A stretch of DNA of 64,000 nt from an uncultured Clostridia bacterium (GTDB lineage: Bacteria > Bacillota > Clostridia > Oscillospirales > Acutalibacteraceae): contig CANQBP010000008.1 of NCBI GenBank assembly GCA_947589415.1, positions 1 through 64,000 of the forward strand, written 5' to 3'. Shown here one piece after another: positions 15,304 through 24,162 of this stretch. Made by a program: the position numbers and the translations under genes. Under the pieces are notes generated by a model. The model was given only the letters and a program-made list of their open reading frames with translations, was not told the DNA's origin and made no database searches. Positions within the stretch are counted from its first letter, which is position 1; each line of letters begins with the position of its first letter.

Positions 15304-17178
15304 TTATTTTTTATTAAGTGTGGACAGATATATAACAAGTACGGAAATATCGGCAGGACTAACACCTGATATTCTGCTTGCCTGTCCTATGCTTTCGGGT
15401 CTTATTTTACCGAGCTTTTCTCTTGCCTCAAGTCTTAAACCGTCTATACTTGTATAATCTATATCTTCCGGCAATATTTTGCTTTCCAGTTTCCTTATTT
15501 GTTCGATTATAGCAAGCTGACGCTTTATATATCCCTCATATTTTATTTCTATTTCCACCTGCTCACGTACATTAGGTTCAAGGTCTTTTGAAACCGGATC
15601 GACAGGACTTAAAATTTCGTAATTCAGTTCGGGTCTTTTTAACAGATCTACAAGTCTTATACCTGTCGTTACCTCCGAGGTATTATGACTGCGTAAAATC
15701 GAATTGAGCTTTTCATCGGGCGGCAATACCGTTTGTTTAACCCTTTTAAGTTCTTCTTTCAGCATTTCCTGTTTTTTCTGAAATCTTTCCCAGCGTTCAT
15801 CACTTATAAGTCCTATTCTTCTTCCTACGGGCGTAAGTCTTGTATCCGCATTATCCTGACGAAGTATAAGTCTGTATTCGCTTCTTGACGTCATCATTCT
15901 ATACGGGTCTTGACAGCCTTTTGTAACAAGATCGTCTATAAGTGTACCGATATATGAACTTGCCCTGTCCAGTATCATAGGATCTTTTCCCTGTATTTTA
16001 AGTGCGGCATTTATACCCGCAACTATCCCCTGAGCCGCAGCTTCCTCATATCCGGAACTGCCGTTAAATTGACCTGCACCGTAAAGTCCCGGAAAATTCC
16101 TAAATTCAAGTGTCCTGTTCATCTGTATCGGATCGGCACAAAAATATTCTATGGCGTATGCCGGACGCATTATAACGCAGTTTTCAAGACCTTTTATTGT
16201 ATGGTAAAAATCGATTTGTACATCTTCCGGAAGTGATGATGACATTCCCTGAATATACATTTCCTCCGTATCAAGACCGCACGGTTCAATAAAAAGCTGA
16301 TGACTTTCCTTATCCGAAAATCTTACTATCTTATCTTCTATGCTTGGGCAGTATCTCGGCCCCGTTCCCTCTATTTTGCCGCTATACATAGGCGAACGGC
16401 TGATGTTATCAAGTATTATCTTTTTAGTTTTTTCATTGGTTCTGCTGACATAACATTTTATCTTATTTTTTCCCGGTTCGACCGTATCATACGAAAACGG
16501 CACAACAGGGTCATCACCGCTTTGTTCTTCAAGGTCGGAAAAATCAATGCTTGAACGCAGCACCCTTGCCGGTGTACCCGTTTTAAACCTGCGTATCTCC
16601 ATACCGAGCTTTTCAAGAGAGTCGGGGAGAAATTCAGACGGAAACATACCGTCAGGACCGCTTTTATATGACACATCGCCAACATATATTTTGCCGCCGA
16701 GATACGTTCCTGTTGCAAGGATAACTGCCTTTGCCTTATATTGAGCCTCCAATCTTGTTGTAAGTATCCATTCCCCGTCTTTTGATTTTTCAAGTTCGGT
16801 TATTTCCGCCTGACGGAGTTCGAGATTTTCCTGAAGTTCCAAAGTATGCTTCATTCTTGTACTATAAGCACGTCGGTCAATCTGCGCACGAAGTGAATGT
16901 ACTGCCGGGCCCTTTCCCCTGTTTAACATTCTGCTTTGCAAAAAGCAGGCATCTGCCGCCTTACCCATTTCTCCGCCGAGGGCGTCTATCTCACGCACAA
17001 GATGTCCCTTAGCAGTACCGCCTATTGACGGATTACATGGACAATTACCAACGGCATCCATATTTATCGTAAATACAACTGTTTTACTTCCAAGCCTTGC
17101 CGAAGCGAGGGCAGCCTCTATACCCGCATGACCTGCTCCGATAACGGCAACATCAAATTTTCCTGCAATAAATTTCAT
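15304..17178 (-). CDS. mnmG: tRNA uridine 5-carboxymethylaminomethyl modification enzyme MnmG (GidA)
   Basis: 624 residues; the FAD/NADH subunit that with MnmE installs cmnm5U at wobble position 34. The FAD dinucleotide motif is VAVIGAGHAGIEAA (~10-23), followed by NPSIGGTAKGHLVREIDALGG. Later GLYGAGQFNGSSGYEEAAAQG marks the second FAD contact. The C-terminal helical region contacts MnmE and tRNA. ATG 17178 fits the family N-terminus (MKFIAGKFDVAVIG) and has GGAG 11 bases upstream; ATG 17217 would add 13 unconserved residues. mnmE lies just upstream but is separated by a 480-base gap containing parS. Confidence 0.95.
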   Translation of the reverse strand: MKFIAGKFDVAVIGAGHAGIEAALASARLGSKTVVFTINMDAVGNCPCNPSIGGTAKGHLVREIDALGGEMGKAADACFLQSRMLNRGKGPAVHSLRAQIDRRAYSTRMKHTLELQENLELRQAEITELEKSKDGEWILTTRLEAQYKAKAVILATGTYLGGKIYVGDVSYKSGPDGMFPSEFLPDSLEKLGMEIRRFKTGTPARVLRSSIDFSDLEEQSGDDPVVPFSYDTVEPGKNKIKCYVSRTNEKTKKIILDNISRSPMYSGKIEGTGPRYCPSIEDKIVRFSDKESHQLFIEPCGLDTEEMYIQGMSSSLPEDVQIDFYHTIKGLENCVIMRPAYAIEYFCADPIQMNRTLEFRNFPGLYGAGQFNGSSGYEEAAAQGIVAGINAALKIQGKDPMILDRASSYIGTLIDDLVTKGCQDPYRMMTSRSEYRLILRQDNADTRLTPVGRRIGLISDERWERFQKKQEMLKEELKRVKQTVLPPDEKLNSILRSHNTSEVTTGIRLVDLLKRPELNYEILSPVDPVSKDLEPNVREQVEIEIKYEGYIKRQLAIIEQIRKLESKILPEDIDYTSIDGLRLEAREKLGKIRPESIGQASRISGVSPADISVLVIYLSTLNKK

Positions 17179-17658
17179 TTTAAAACAAACTCCAATATTT
17201 TGAAATATATCAGTCATCTCAATATTTAAAAAACTGACCCTAATAATTATAAAACAAAAATGCCGAATTGTACAGTAGTAAATAAAAACACTTGCAAAAC
17301 ACTTGCAGTTCGTTCCACTGTTTCACGTGAAACATTACATAGTATTTCATAAGTTACACAACATATTTAAAACTCTTGATATACGCAGACCGAATAAATT
17401 TTCGGTATTCGATAAATACCGGGAGTTTGTGTAAAAGGCAGGAACATATATAGAATATCGGGAAGTTTTATTTCCGTTATCCGTAATTATAACCGTCGGG
17501 TTATTTTATGGTATTGTTAAAAATACAAAGTAAATGACCCGACCGATAGAAAATAAATACCGACGGGTCATTAAAAATATTTAATTATAATACGGTTTCT
17601 GATATTCTGATGAGATGTAAGCGCATAAAAATATACGCAGCAACATGAACATTCAAAA
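17179..17658. other. 480-base mnmE-mnmG gap containing parS and hairpins
   Basis: No gene is seen. It holds a perfect parS (17319-17334), a small hairpin CGGTATT (17403-17409) / AATACCG (17415-17421), and AATGACCCG (17533-17541) / CGGGTCATT (17564-17572), which with a downstream T-rich stretch on the minus strand may terminate mnmE transcription. The rest is AT-rich and unremarkable. Confidence 0.5.
17319..17334. promoter_or_regulatory. parS: parS centromere-like site (perfect palindrome)
   Basis: TGTTTCACGTGAAACA is an exact 16-base palindrome equal to the bacterial parS consensus. It lies about 5 kb from dnaA, the usual ParB loading zone near oriC. Confidence 0.95.
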
Positions 17659-19023
17659 TTATTTGCCTACACAAAAATGAGAAAATACCTTGTCAACTAC
17701 TGCCTCGGTAACTCTCTCACCGGTAAGCTCAAGCAGGCTGTTTATAGCATCTTCAATAATGACTGTAACGGCATCAAGCGTTATACCCGCATCTATTGCG
17801 GATAATGCCTCTTCAACGGAATTTAAAGCAGACTCGGCATCATTAAATTGACGCTCCGTTGCAAGTATGCCCAACGAGGGATCAAGATTTGATGTTCCAA
17901 CTATATCCCCCACCTCACGCTCAAGTTCCTTAATACCTTCGCCTGTTTTTGCGGAAATAAATACAGTATGCCGTATTTTCTCTTTTATGAAGTCACTATC
18001 TGTTTTTACATCAAGATCAGCTTTGTTTATGACGGCAACCGCAGGTGCATCTTTCAGTAAATCGAGAAGTTCCATATCATCATCGGATAAAGGCGTTGAA
18101 GAATCAAATACGGCAAAAATCAATCCGGCAGCCGATAACCTGCTCTTTGCCCTCTTTACACCTATTCTTTCAACGGGATCATCTGTTGAACGTATTCCGG
18201 CAGTATCCGAAAGTCTTAACGGTATATCTCCGAGCATAACGGTTTCCTCAACAATATCCCTTGTTGTTCCCGGAATATCTGTAACAATAGAACGTTCAAA
18301 TCCCGTCAGCAAATTCATAAGGGTTGATTTTCCGACATTAGGTTTTCCGACTATAACGGTATCGACACCCTCACGTATAACCTTACCCGCATCATAAGAA
18401 TTTATCAGAGAAACAAGCTCTTTCTTTGCAGATATAAGACTGTTTTTGAGCGTAAGTCCGTCCACTTCGGGAATTTCTTCTTCGGGATAATCCGCCCATG
18501 CCGACAGATGTGCGGCAAGATCAATAAGTATTCCTTTGACATTATCAATTCTTTTCCTAAGATTTCCTTCCAACACGGATAATGCCGCTCTTGCCGAACG
18601 ATCCCCGACCGCCGAAATAATATCCATAACGGATTCGGCTTCGGTAAGACCTATTTTTCCGTTAAGAAAAGCCCTTTTTGTAAATTCTCCCGGCTGCGCG
18701 GGTTTTGCCCCTTTTCCGAGGACTGCTCTCAATATCCTTTTTGTTATGTAGATACCTCCGTGACATGAAATTTCAACAACATCTTCACCCGTATAGCTGA
18801 GTGGCGCTCTGAAAACGAGAACAACGACCTCATCAATATGTTCCCCGTTATCCGATATTTTGCCGAATGATGCGGTATAACCTTTCATTTCGGTTACTCT
18901 TTTTCCCGATACCGATTCAAAAATGCTGTCGACTATACCGAGTGCATCTTGACCGGATATTCTTATTACACCCATACCTCCCTGTCCGACAGGTGTGGAT
19001 ATAGCAGCAATCGTATGCTCCAA
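17659..19023 (-). CDS. mnmE: tRNA modification GTPase MnmE (TrmE)
   Basis: 454 residues; GTPase partner of MnmG in wobble-uridine modification. The N-terminal tetrahydrofolate-binding domain starts EHTIAAISTPVGQGG. The GTPase domain shows G1 GKPNVGKS, G2 TTRD, G3 DTAG and G4 NKAD, and the protein ends with the family's CVGK motif carrying the essential cysteine. TTG 19023 is the likely start because GGAGG lies 8 bases before it; an in-frame TTG at 19038 overlaps that site. khpB lies 151 bases upstream and a DnaA-box-like pair lies in that gap. Confidence 0.95.
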   Translation of the reverse strand: MEHTIAAISTPVGQGGMGVIRISGQDALGIVDSIFESVSGKRVTEMKGYTASFGKISDNGEHIDEVVVLVFRAPLSYTGEDVVEISCHGGIYITKRILRAVLGKGAKPAQPGEFTKRAFLNGKIGLTEAESVMDIISAVGDRSARAALSVLEGNLRKRIDNVKGILIDLAAHLSAWADYPEEEIPEVDGLTLKNSLISAKKELVSLINSYDAGKVIREGVDTVIVGKPNVGKSTLMNLLTGFERSIVTDIPGTTRDIVEETVMLGDIPLRLSDTAGIRSTDDPVERIGVKRAKSRLSAAGLIFAVFDSSTPLSDDDMELLDLLKDAPAVAVINKADLDVKTDSDFIKEKIRHTVFISAKTGEGIKELEREVGDIVGTSNLDPSLGILATERQFNDAESALNSVEEALSAIDAGITLDAVTVIIEDAINSLLELTGERVTEAVVDKVFSHFCVGK

Positions 19024-19052
19024 TATAATGACCTCCAACCGTATAATTTACA

Positions 19053-19084
19053 TTTTCAACAGTTTATCATATTATTGTTGAAAA
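19053..19084. promoter_or_regulatory. Inverted pair of DnaA-box-like 9-mers between khpB and mnmE
   Basis: TTTTCAACA (19053-19061) faces its reverse complement TGTTGAAAA (19076-19084). The same exact 9-mer recurs only in other gaps near the origin that I checked. Its function as a DnaA site is inferred. Confidence 0.4.
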
Positions 19085-19173
19085 CACGAAAAATAAACAA
19101 ACGGCGGAGCGGCAGCACCGACGAAAGCCGGGACTGCTCAAGCACTCCGCCGCATTATTTAATTACAAAAAAA

Positions 19174-20064
19174 TCAAATATCACCAACACTCTCATCAGA
19201 GGACTTTTTGACATCTATACGACCGTAAAGTGAAGTGTCGGGACGTTCATTTATACTTTCTCTCACCTTTTCCAAATCAGTATCATTTTCAAATGTACTG
19301 AACATACTGTCTTGAGGGTGAGCTTCGCCATCACTATATTGTCTGCGCTGATATCCTGTCGAATGAGGTTTTCTGTTGTAAGAACCGTCTCTGTTAAAGC
19401 TGTTGTTTCTTCCCTTATAGCCGCCTCTGTAATTGGGTTTGTAATCGGGATCGGGGCCTATAACAACATGGCGCCGCAGATCCTCTCCCTCACTCCATGA
19501 TATTGCTCCCCTGACTCTTTGCACGGCAGTATGTATTATTCTTCTTTCATAGGGATTCATAGGTTCGAGTGAAGTTTTAACACCTGACTTGCAAGCCTTG
19601 AACGCAAGTTTTCTTCCGAGTATTTCAAGTGTTTTTTCTCTTTTTTCACGGTAATTGCCTATGTTTATAGAAATTCTGTAATATTCGCTGTCTGCATGAT
19701 TTGCAACCAACCCGGTCAAGTACTGTATCGCATCGAGTGTTTCTCCCCTATGACCTATAACAAAACCTATTTCATCGCCTTCAATATTGAGAACCGCACC
19801 GCCGTCTGCTTCGTCAGAAGTGACAACAACATTTCCTATTCCCATAAGTTCAAGAATATTTTTAAGATATTCCTTTGCCGACTCAAGCGGCGGCAAAACC
19901 GTATATGCTCTAACAACTGCGGGACTTCCGCCAAAAATACCGAATTTTTTCTTTTCCGGCTGTTTAATAACCTCAATCTCGACATTTTCGGTCGCAAGCT
20001 GCTGTACAGCCTGCGCCTTTGCTTCCTCAACGGAATCCGCCGTAATCATAACTTCTTTTATCAT
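19174..20064 (-). CDS. khpB: RNA-binding protein KhpB (Jag)
   Basis: 296 residues. The N-terminal Jag domain (ITADSVEEAKAQAVQQL) comes first, then a KH domain with GHRGETLDAIQYL and a C-terminal R3H domain (MNPYERRIIHTAVQ...). A basic, Asn/Tyr/Arg-rich low-complexity tail follows (GRDG/YNRKPHSTGYQRR), longer than in many homologues. In Firmicutes it pairs with KhpA and affects cell-wall elongation and sporulation. ATG 20064 has GGGAGG 10 bases upstream. It is next to yidC, the usual synteny, and is probably in the rpmH-rnpA-yidD-yidC operon. Confidence 0.92.
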   Translation of the reverse strand: MIKEVMITADSVEEAKAQAVQQLATENVEIEVIKQPEKKKFGIFGGSPAVVRAYTVLPPLESAKEYLKNILELMGIGNVVVTSDEADGGAVLNIEGDEIGFVIGHRGETLDAIQYLTGLVANHADSEYYRISINIGNYREKREKTLEILGRKLAFKACKSGVKTSLEPMNPYERRIIHTAVQRVRGAISWSEGEDLRRHVVIGPDPDYKPNYRGGYKGRNNSFNRDGSYNRKPHSTGYQRRQYSDGEAHPQDSMFSTFENDTDLEKVRESINERPDTSLYGRIDVKKSSDESVGDI

Positions 20065-20083
20065 AACCAAATAACCTCCCGGT

Positions 20084-21154
20084 TTATCTTTTTCTTCCCT
20101 GATAACTGCTGCTGTTGTTGCTGTTCGACTTTTTACTTTTCTGCTTTTTACTTACGGACTTTGTACGTTTATCGTCAGACTGTATCTGTTTCATAAGTTC
20201 GGACGGTGCAACATATCCCTCTACTTCAACGTAAGCCACTTCCGCTTCCTGCTGCCTTCGCAAAACAATTCTTTGCGCTTCGGTCTTAGCCTCTATGACG
20301 GCAGCATTATAAAATTTGTTCAAAACAATAGATTGAACAAAACCTATAACCGTAGAAACGATCCAATAAAAACCGACTGCTCCGGGAACAATATACGCTA
20401 TCCATGTGCTGAACAAGGGCATAAAGAATATCATTATAATCATGCAGCCCTGAATTTTTGTTCCGTTCATTTTTTGAATAATCAACATACTTGCAACAGA
20501 TGTCAAAAAACAAAGTACGGGTATCAGCCACATCATAGACTGAAACGAGCATTCACTCGGTGTTGCAAGCAAATCAAGCCCCAAGAAATTAAAACCCTTG
20601 CTGAATTCGTCTATTTTTTCGGTTTCAGCGGGGTTAAAAAGTGAATTTCCGTTTGCGTCCACAAGGTAGTTTTTAAGTGAACCGAAATATTTTATTATGC
20701 TTATTTCCCCGTATTGACTGTTAATTGCCGTACCGACACCCGGAAGTGCGGCAATACTGTTAAGAGCTGCGCTAACCTTTTCCGAAGCAATATGAAGTGT
20801 GTTGCTCAAAGGATTTCTTACCGAATAAAGCACACCGAACATAATAATCATCGGTGCAATCATAGGCATACAGCCGAATGACGGCTTTATATTTTCCTTT
20901 TCCATGAGCTTTTGAATTTCTTCATTTGCCTTTTGTCTGTTATTTTTATATTTTTCCATGATTTCTCGCTGCTTCATCTGAAAACGCATATTTGATGCCA
21001 TAGATTTTTGCTGCTTTATCGAAAACGGAAAAATAAGGATTCTTGTCAGCAAAGTAAATATTATGATTGCAATACCGTAATTTTTAAACAGGTAGAAAGC
21101 GAACCACAAAACGTAACCGAAAATACTTCCGATAAAATTAAATATAAAATCCAT
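20084..21154 (-). CDS. yidC: Membrane protein insertase YidC/Oxa1
   Basis: 356 residues. The short Firmicutes-type insertase has a first membrane segment at ~12-36, the cytoplasmic coiled hairpin rich in K/E/Q (~50-90), then segments at ~100-120, ~205-230 and ~240-285. LTRILIFPFSIKQQKSM contains the conserved positively charged groove residue. An insertion of ~60 residues (~120-190) lies on the outer side. The C-terminal tail is basic and Ser/Asn rich, as needed for ribosome contact. It inserts membrane proteins with or without SecYEG. Confidence 0.93.
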   Translation of the reverse strand: MDFIFNFIGSIFGYVLWFAFYLFKNYGIAIIIFTLLTRILIFPFSIKQQKSMASNMRFQMKQREIMEKYKNNRQKANEEIQKLMEKENIKPSFGCMPMIAPMIIMFGVLYSVRNPLSNTLHIASEKVSAALNSIAALPGVGTAINSQYGEISIIKYFGSLKNYLVDANGNSLFNPAETEKIDEFSKGFNFLGLDLLATPSECSFQSMMWLIPVLCFLTSVASMLIIQKMNGTKIQGCMIIMIFFMPLFSTWIAYIVPGAVGFYWIVSTVIGFVQSIVLNKFYNAAVIEAKTEAQRIVLRRQQEAEVAYVEVEGYVAPSELMKQIQSDDKRTKSVSKKQKSKKSNSNNSSSYQGRKR

Positions 21155-21195
21155 TAACCAAAAATCATTCCCTTCGCCCTTTTACTTAACCTTCA

Positions 21196-21462
21196 TCATT
21201 CCTTAAAGGGACTATTCTTTCCATATAAAATGCGCTTATTTCTGATTTTCTTTTCGGGAACGGGATCATATCCTCCCCTTGAAAACGGATTACAGCGCAG
21301 TATTCTCCAAATTGTCAGCGCACTTCCTTTAAGAGCGCCAAATCTGTTTATAGCCTCTATGCCATACGAAGAACAGGTAGGGTAATACTTGCAGCACGGA
21401 GGAGTTTTGGAAGAAATGTTTTTCTGATAAAATCTGATAAGCCAAACAAGCGGGCGCTTCAC
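21196..21462 (-). CDS. yidD: Membrane protein insertion efficiency factor YidD
   Basis: 88 residues with the family core IRFYQKNIS and [21 protein letters not shown], including the conserved cysteines, and [20 protein letters not shown] 21462 overlaps the rnpA stop by four bases (GTGA), showing translational coupling. It assists YidC-mediated insertion. Confidence 0.95.
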   Translation of the reverse strand: MKRPLVWLIRFYQKNISSKTPPCCKYYPTCSSYGIEAINRFGALKGSALTIWRILRCNPFSRGGYDPVPEKKIRNKRILYGKNSPFKE

Positions 21463-21794
21463 TTTAAAACACCCGCTTCCCTCAGCTCTTTTTTCATAAC
21501 CCGCAGAATATCCCCCATTTTAACATACGGAGTTTTTCCTCTTGCAACGAAAACCAGATCATAACCCAAACTGACATCATCTGACAATATTCGATAGGCT
21601 TCTCTGATAATTCTGCGTGATCTGCTGCGTAAAACGGCATTTCCGATTTTTTTGCTCACAGTAATCCCGATCCTGACTTTACCCAATCGGTTTTTTCTTA
21701 CATAGGTGACAAGCACAGATGAAGTATAGGATCGACCCTTGGAGTACAATCTACGAAAGTCATTATTTTTCTTCAAAGTGATGATATCACTCAA
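21459..21794 (-). CDS. rnpA: Ribonuclease P protein component
   Basis: 111 residues; the protein cofactor of RNase P, which trims the 5' ends of pre-tRNAs. It shows the RNR motif as [13 protein letters not shown] and the N-terminal [14 protein letters not shown]. It starts at TTG 21794 with GGAGGG 10 bases upstream. It is part of the conserved rpmH-rnpA-yidD-yidC cluster. Confidence 0.95.
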   Translation of the reverse strand: MSDIITLKKNNDFRRLYSKGRSYTSSVLVTYVRKNRLGKVRIGITVSKKIGNAVLRSRSRRIIREAYRILSDDVSLGYDLVFVARGKTPYVKMGDILRVMKKELREAGVLK

Positions 21795-21847
21795 AACAAT
21801 CAGTCCCTCCGTTTATCCGATCGGCCGTTCTGCACGGGAATATCTGA

Positions 21848-21982
21848 TCAGTATGTAAGTCTTTTTCTTCCCTTTGCTCTGCGTCTTGCAAGTACCTTTC
21901 TGCCGTTGGAATCAGACATTCTCTTTCTGAAGCCGTGTTCCTTCTTCCTATGCAGCTTTTTCGGCTGGTATGTTCTCAGCAT
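21848..21982 (-). CDS. rpmH: Ribosomal protein bL34
   Basis: The 44-residue product starts [18 protein letters not shown] and ends [10 protein letters not shown], matching L34 in length, basic charge and conserved GFRKRM and [16 protein letters not shown] segments. GGAGGAGG lies upstream of ATG 21982. It is first in the operon running away from the origin. Confidence 0.98.
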   Translation of the reverse strand: MLRTYQPKKLHRKKEHGFRKRMSDSNGRKVLARRRAKGRKRLTY

Positions 21983-22035
21983 AAAAATTCCTCCTCCTGT
22001 CTTTCAAAACAAAATTTAACAAATATATGACAGCC

Positions 22036-22093
22036 TTCCGTCTTAACGGAAAACCTCCCCGCACGATGCGGGAACAGCCGATATAGTATATCG
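22036..22093 (-). promoter_or_regulatory. Structured leader of the rpmH operon: three adjacent hairpins
   Basis: In the transcript before rpmH three perfect small stems occur in a row: CGATATA/TATATCG (22079-22093), CCCGCA/TGCGGG (22058-22072) and TTCCGT/ACGGAA (22036-22051). None has a following T-run, so they are not simple terminators. Autoregulation or RNA stability is possible but unproven. Confidence 0.5.
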
Positions 22094-22185
22094 ACACGGG
22101 TCACTTAATTACAATACAGGGAAAAATGGTACTTTCATATAGCAAAAACCGACTACATATACATACAAAAACCCTGCACCGTAAA

Positions 22186-22215
22186 ATTATAAACTATAAA
22201 ACGGGCATCTGTCAA
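22186..22215 (-). promoter_or_regulatory. Promoter of the rpmH-rnpA-yidD-yidC-khpB operon
   Basis: On the minus strand TTGACA (22215-22210), an 18-base spacer and TATAAT (22191-22186) match consensus boxes. The leader to rpmH is ~200 bases. Confidence 0.75.
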
Positions 22216-22551
22216 TAATAATTTAAAAAAATTGGACCGCCCGCCGTAATTTTTTATGAATATCACAATTTTAAACGGTATTATACGGCAATACTAAATA
22301 TTTTTTATAACTGCGCGGACCGATATTCAACATAATATTAAAAATAACGGTAATGTAATAAAAAGATTTGAAATATAAAAATTATTATGCTATAATTAAC
22401 TTGTATAAGTGTTTGCTTGATTGCGGGATTAGAAATATCAAAGCTGTCTTTCAGCGAAATACTGTCGAATATGTATCGGCAGCCCGGCTGATTTTTTAAA
22501 ATCAAGGAAACAAAAATAATAAAAAACTAAAGAAACAGGAGAAATCAACTT
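22216..22551 (+). promoter_or_regulatory. dnaA upstream region and promoter
   Basis: TTGAAA (22368-22373), a 17-base spacer and TATAAT (22391-22396) form the dnaA promoter. A single DnaA-box-like TATTCAACA (22324-22332) lies 36 bases before the -35 box and could mediate autoregulation. The ~150-base leader contains small hairpins such as GCTG-TCTTT-CAGC. No gene is seen here. In contrast to Bacillus, canonical DnaA boxes are not clustered upstream of dnaA. Confidence 0.65.
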
Positions 22552-23865
22552 ATGGATTCATTTAATGAAGCCTGGGCTCTCATATGCGAATATTGCAAGC
22601 AGCACGTAACGGAAGTAGCATATAAGTCCTGGTTACAGAATATTGAGCCTTTGAAGTTTGACCTCACGGACGGAAAAATAATTCTGATGGTGAAATCGGA
22701 TTTTCAGCGCAATATACTGATGACAATTTATATGAAGCTATTGAAGGAAGCCGCAAAAAATGTATTCGGTGCAGATCTCGATATTGCGATAATAGTACCC
22801 GAAGAAATAAACAACGAAACAACAAGAAAAAATGAAACAACGGTTGACGAAGATTACGAATTTACCTTTGATACATTCATAGTCGGCTCGTCTAACAAAT
22901 TTGCCCATGCGGCATCACTTGCCGTTGCGACCAATCCCGGAAGAGCATATAATCCGTTGTTCATATACGGAAACTCCGGACTCGGAAAAACCCACCTTCT
23001 CTATGCAATAAGAAACGAAATTCATAAAAATCACCCCGAAAAAGATATAGTCTACGTAAAAGGCGAAGATTTTACCAATGAACTGATCGAGGCGATTATG
23101 ACAAAATCAAACATCGAGTTCAGGCAAAAGTATAGGAAATCTCATGTGCTGCTTGTCGATGACATACAGTTTATAGGAGGAAAGGATTCCACGCAGGAAG
23201 AGTTTTTCCACACATTTAACAGCCTGTATGAAACAAAAAGTCAGATAGTCCTTACATCAGACCGTCCTCCAAAAGAAATAAAAACACTTGAGGACAGACT
23301 CCGCAGCCGTTTTGAATCCGGTCTTATAGCCGATATACAGCCGCCGGACTTTGAAACAAGGATAGCCATAATAAGAAGAAAAGCGGAGCTTTTACAAATT
23401 GAACTTCCCGATGACGTCACGGAGTATATAGCAACAAGGCTAAAATCAAATATAAGGCAGCTTGAGGGTGTCGTAAAGAAGCTGAAAGCCAAAAATCAGC
23501 TTTACGGAGATAAGATAAACATAAATATAGCACAAAAAACCATCTCCGAAATACTGAACAACGATCAGCCGCCGCCGCTGACCGTGGATATGGTCATAGA
23601 GGAAGTAGCAAGACACTTAGGAGTAACAAGCAACGACATACGCTCCTCAAAAAGAAATTCAAATATTTCAAACGCAAGACAGATAGCTATATATGCGGTA
23701 AGAGAGCTTATGGATATGTCCATGAATAATATAGGAGATGAATTTGGAGGAAGGGATCATTCTACAATAGTATATGCACTTAAACAAATAGAAAAGAATA
23801 TGGAAAAAGACCCCAAACTTAAAGCAACAGTAAACGACATCATAAACAATATAGCAAAAAAATAA
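22552..23865 (+). CDS. dnaA: Chromosomal replication initiator DnaA
   Basis: 437 residues. Domain I (1-~80), short linker (~85-105), then the AAA+ domain with Walker A GNSGLGKTH (140-148), Walker B LLVDDIQF (200-207) and sensor LTSDRPP. Domain IV carries the DNA-reading signature FGGRDHSTIVYA. The base-contacting histidine and aspartate are kept, and Ser replaces the more usual Thr after the His. SNARQIAIYAVREL has the conserved Arg that reads the minor groove. It forms an ATP-dependent filament that melts oriC. AGGAG precedes ATG 22552. dnaN follows after a 297-base gap that carries the boxes. Confidence 0.98.
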   Translation: MDSFNEAWALICEYCKQHVTEVAYKSWLQNIEPLKFDLTDGKIILMVKSDFQRNILMTIYMKLLKEAAKNVFGADLDIAIIVPEEINNETTRKNETTVDEDYEFTFDTFIVGSSNKFAHAASLAVATNPGRAYNPLFIYGNSGLGKTHLLYAIRNEIHKNHPEKDIVYVKGEDFTNELIEAIMTKSNIEFRQKYRKSHVLLVDDIQFIGGKDSTQEEFFHTFNSLYETKSQIVLTSDRPPKEIKTLEDRLRSRFESGLIADIQPPDFETRIAIIRRKAELLQIELPDDVTEYIATRLKSNIRQLEGVVKKLKAKNQLYGDKININIAQKTISEILNNDQPPPLTVDMVIEEVARHLGVTSNDIRSSKRNSNISNARQIAIYAVRELMDMSMNNIGDEFGGRDHSTIVYALKQIEKNMEKDPKLKATVNDIINNIAKK

Positions 23866-24162
23866 TGTTGAAAAGAAATAAACAATTCAACATTATCGGT
23901 TGAATTTTAATTTTTCGGCTGCTGAAAAATTTAACGGAGTTTTCAACATTCCACAAACATAATTCAACAGAAAAGTTAAAAAGCTAAATTTTTCAAAATA
24001 TTATAAACTCAATCCGAACCGTACTTCAACATGGGAAAAAAATAAAAACACGGGAAAAAATCGGAAAAAAATAAAAGTTTCAACAATTCCACACCCCCTA
24101 TTACTACTCCTAAAAAATATATCCCTATCTATAATAAATTTCCGTCGAAAGGAAGAAAACGA
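23866..24162. other. oriC: Probable oriC: dnaA-dnaN gap with eight TTCAACA/TTCCACA-type boxes
   Basis: Box-like 9-mers occur at 23866-23874 (TGTTGAAAA, reverse), 23884-23892 (AATTCAACA), 23940-23948 (TTTTCAACA), 23947-23955 (CATTCCACA), 23961-23969 (AATTCAACA), 24023-24031 (ACTTCAACA), 24077-24085 (GTTTCAACA) and 24085-24093 (AATTCCACA). Most lie in one direction, and AT-rich tracts (for example 23971-24005 and 24036-24076) could be the unwinding element. None is the canonical TTATCCACA. Gene orientation flips around this point. A TATAAT at 24131-24136 may belong to a dnaN promoter. Confidence 0.75.

Noticed and set aside
22438-22500. Attenuator in the dnaA leader (CAGC-CCG-GCTG followed by T's)
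   Set aside because: The stem is only four pairs and is not enough to support transcription termination.
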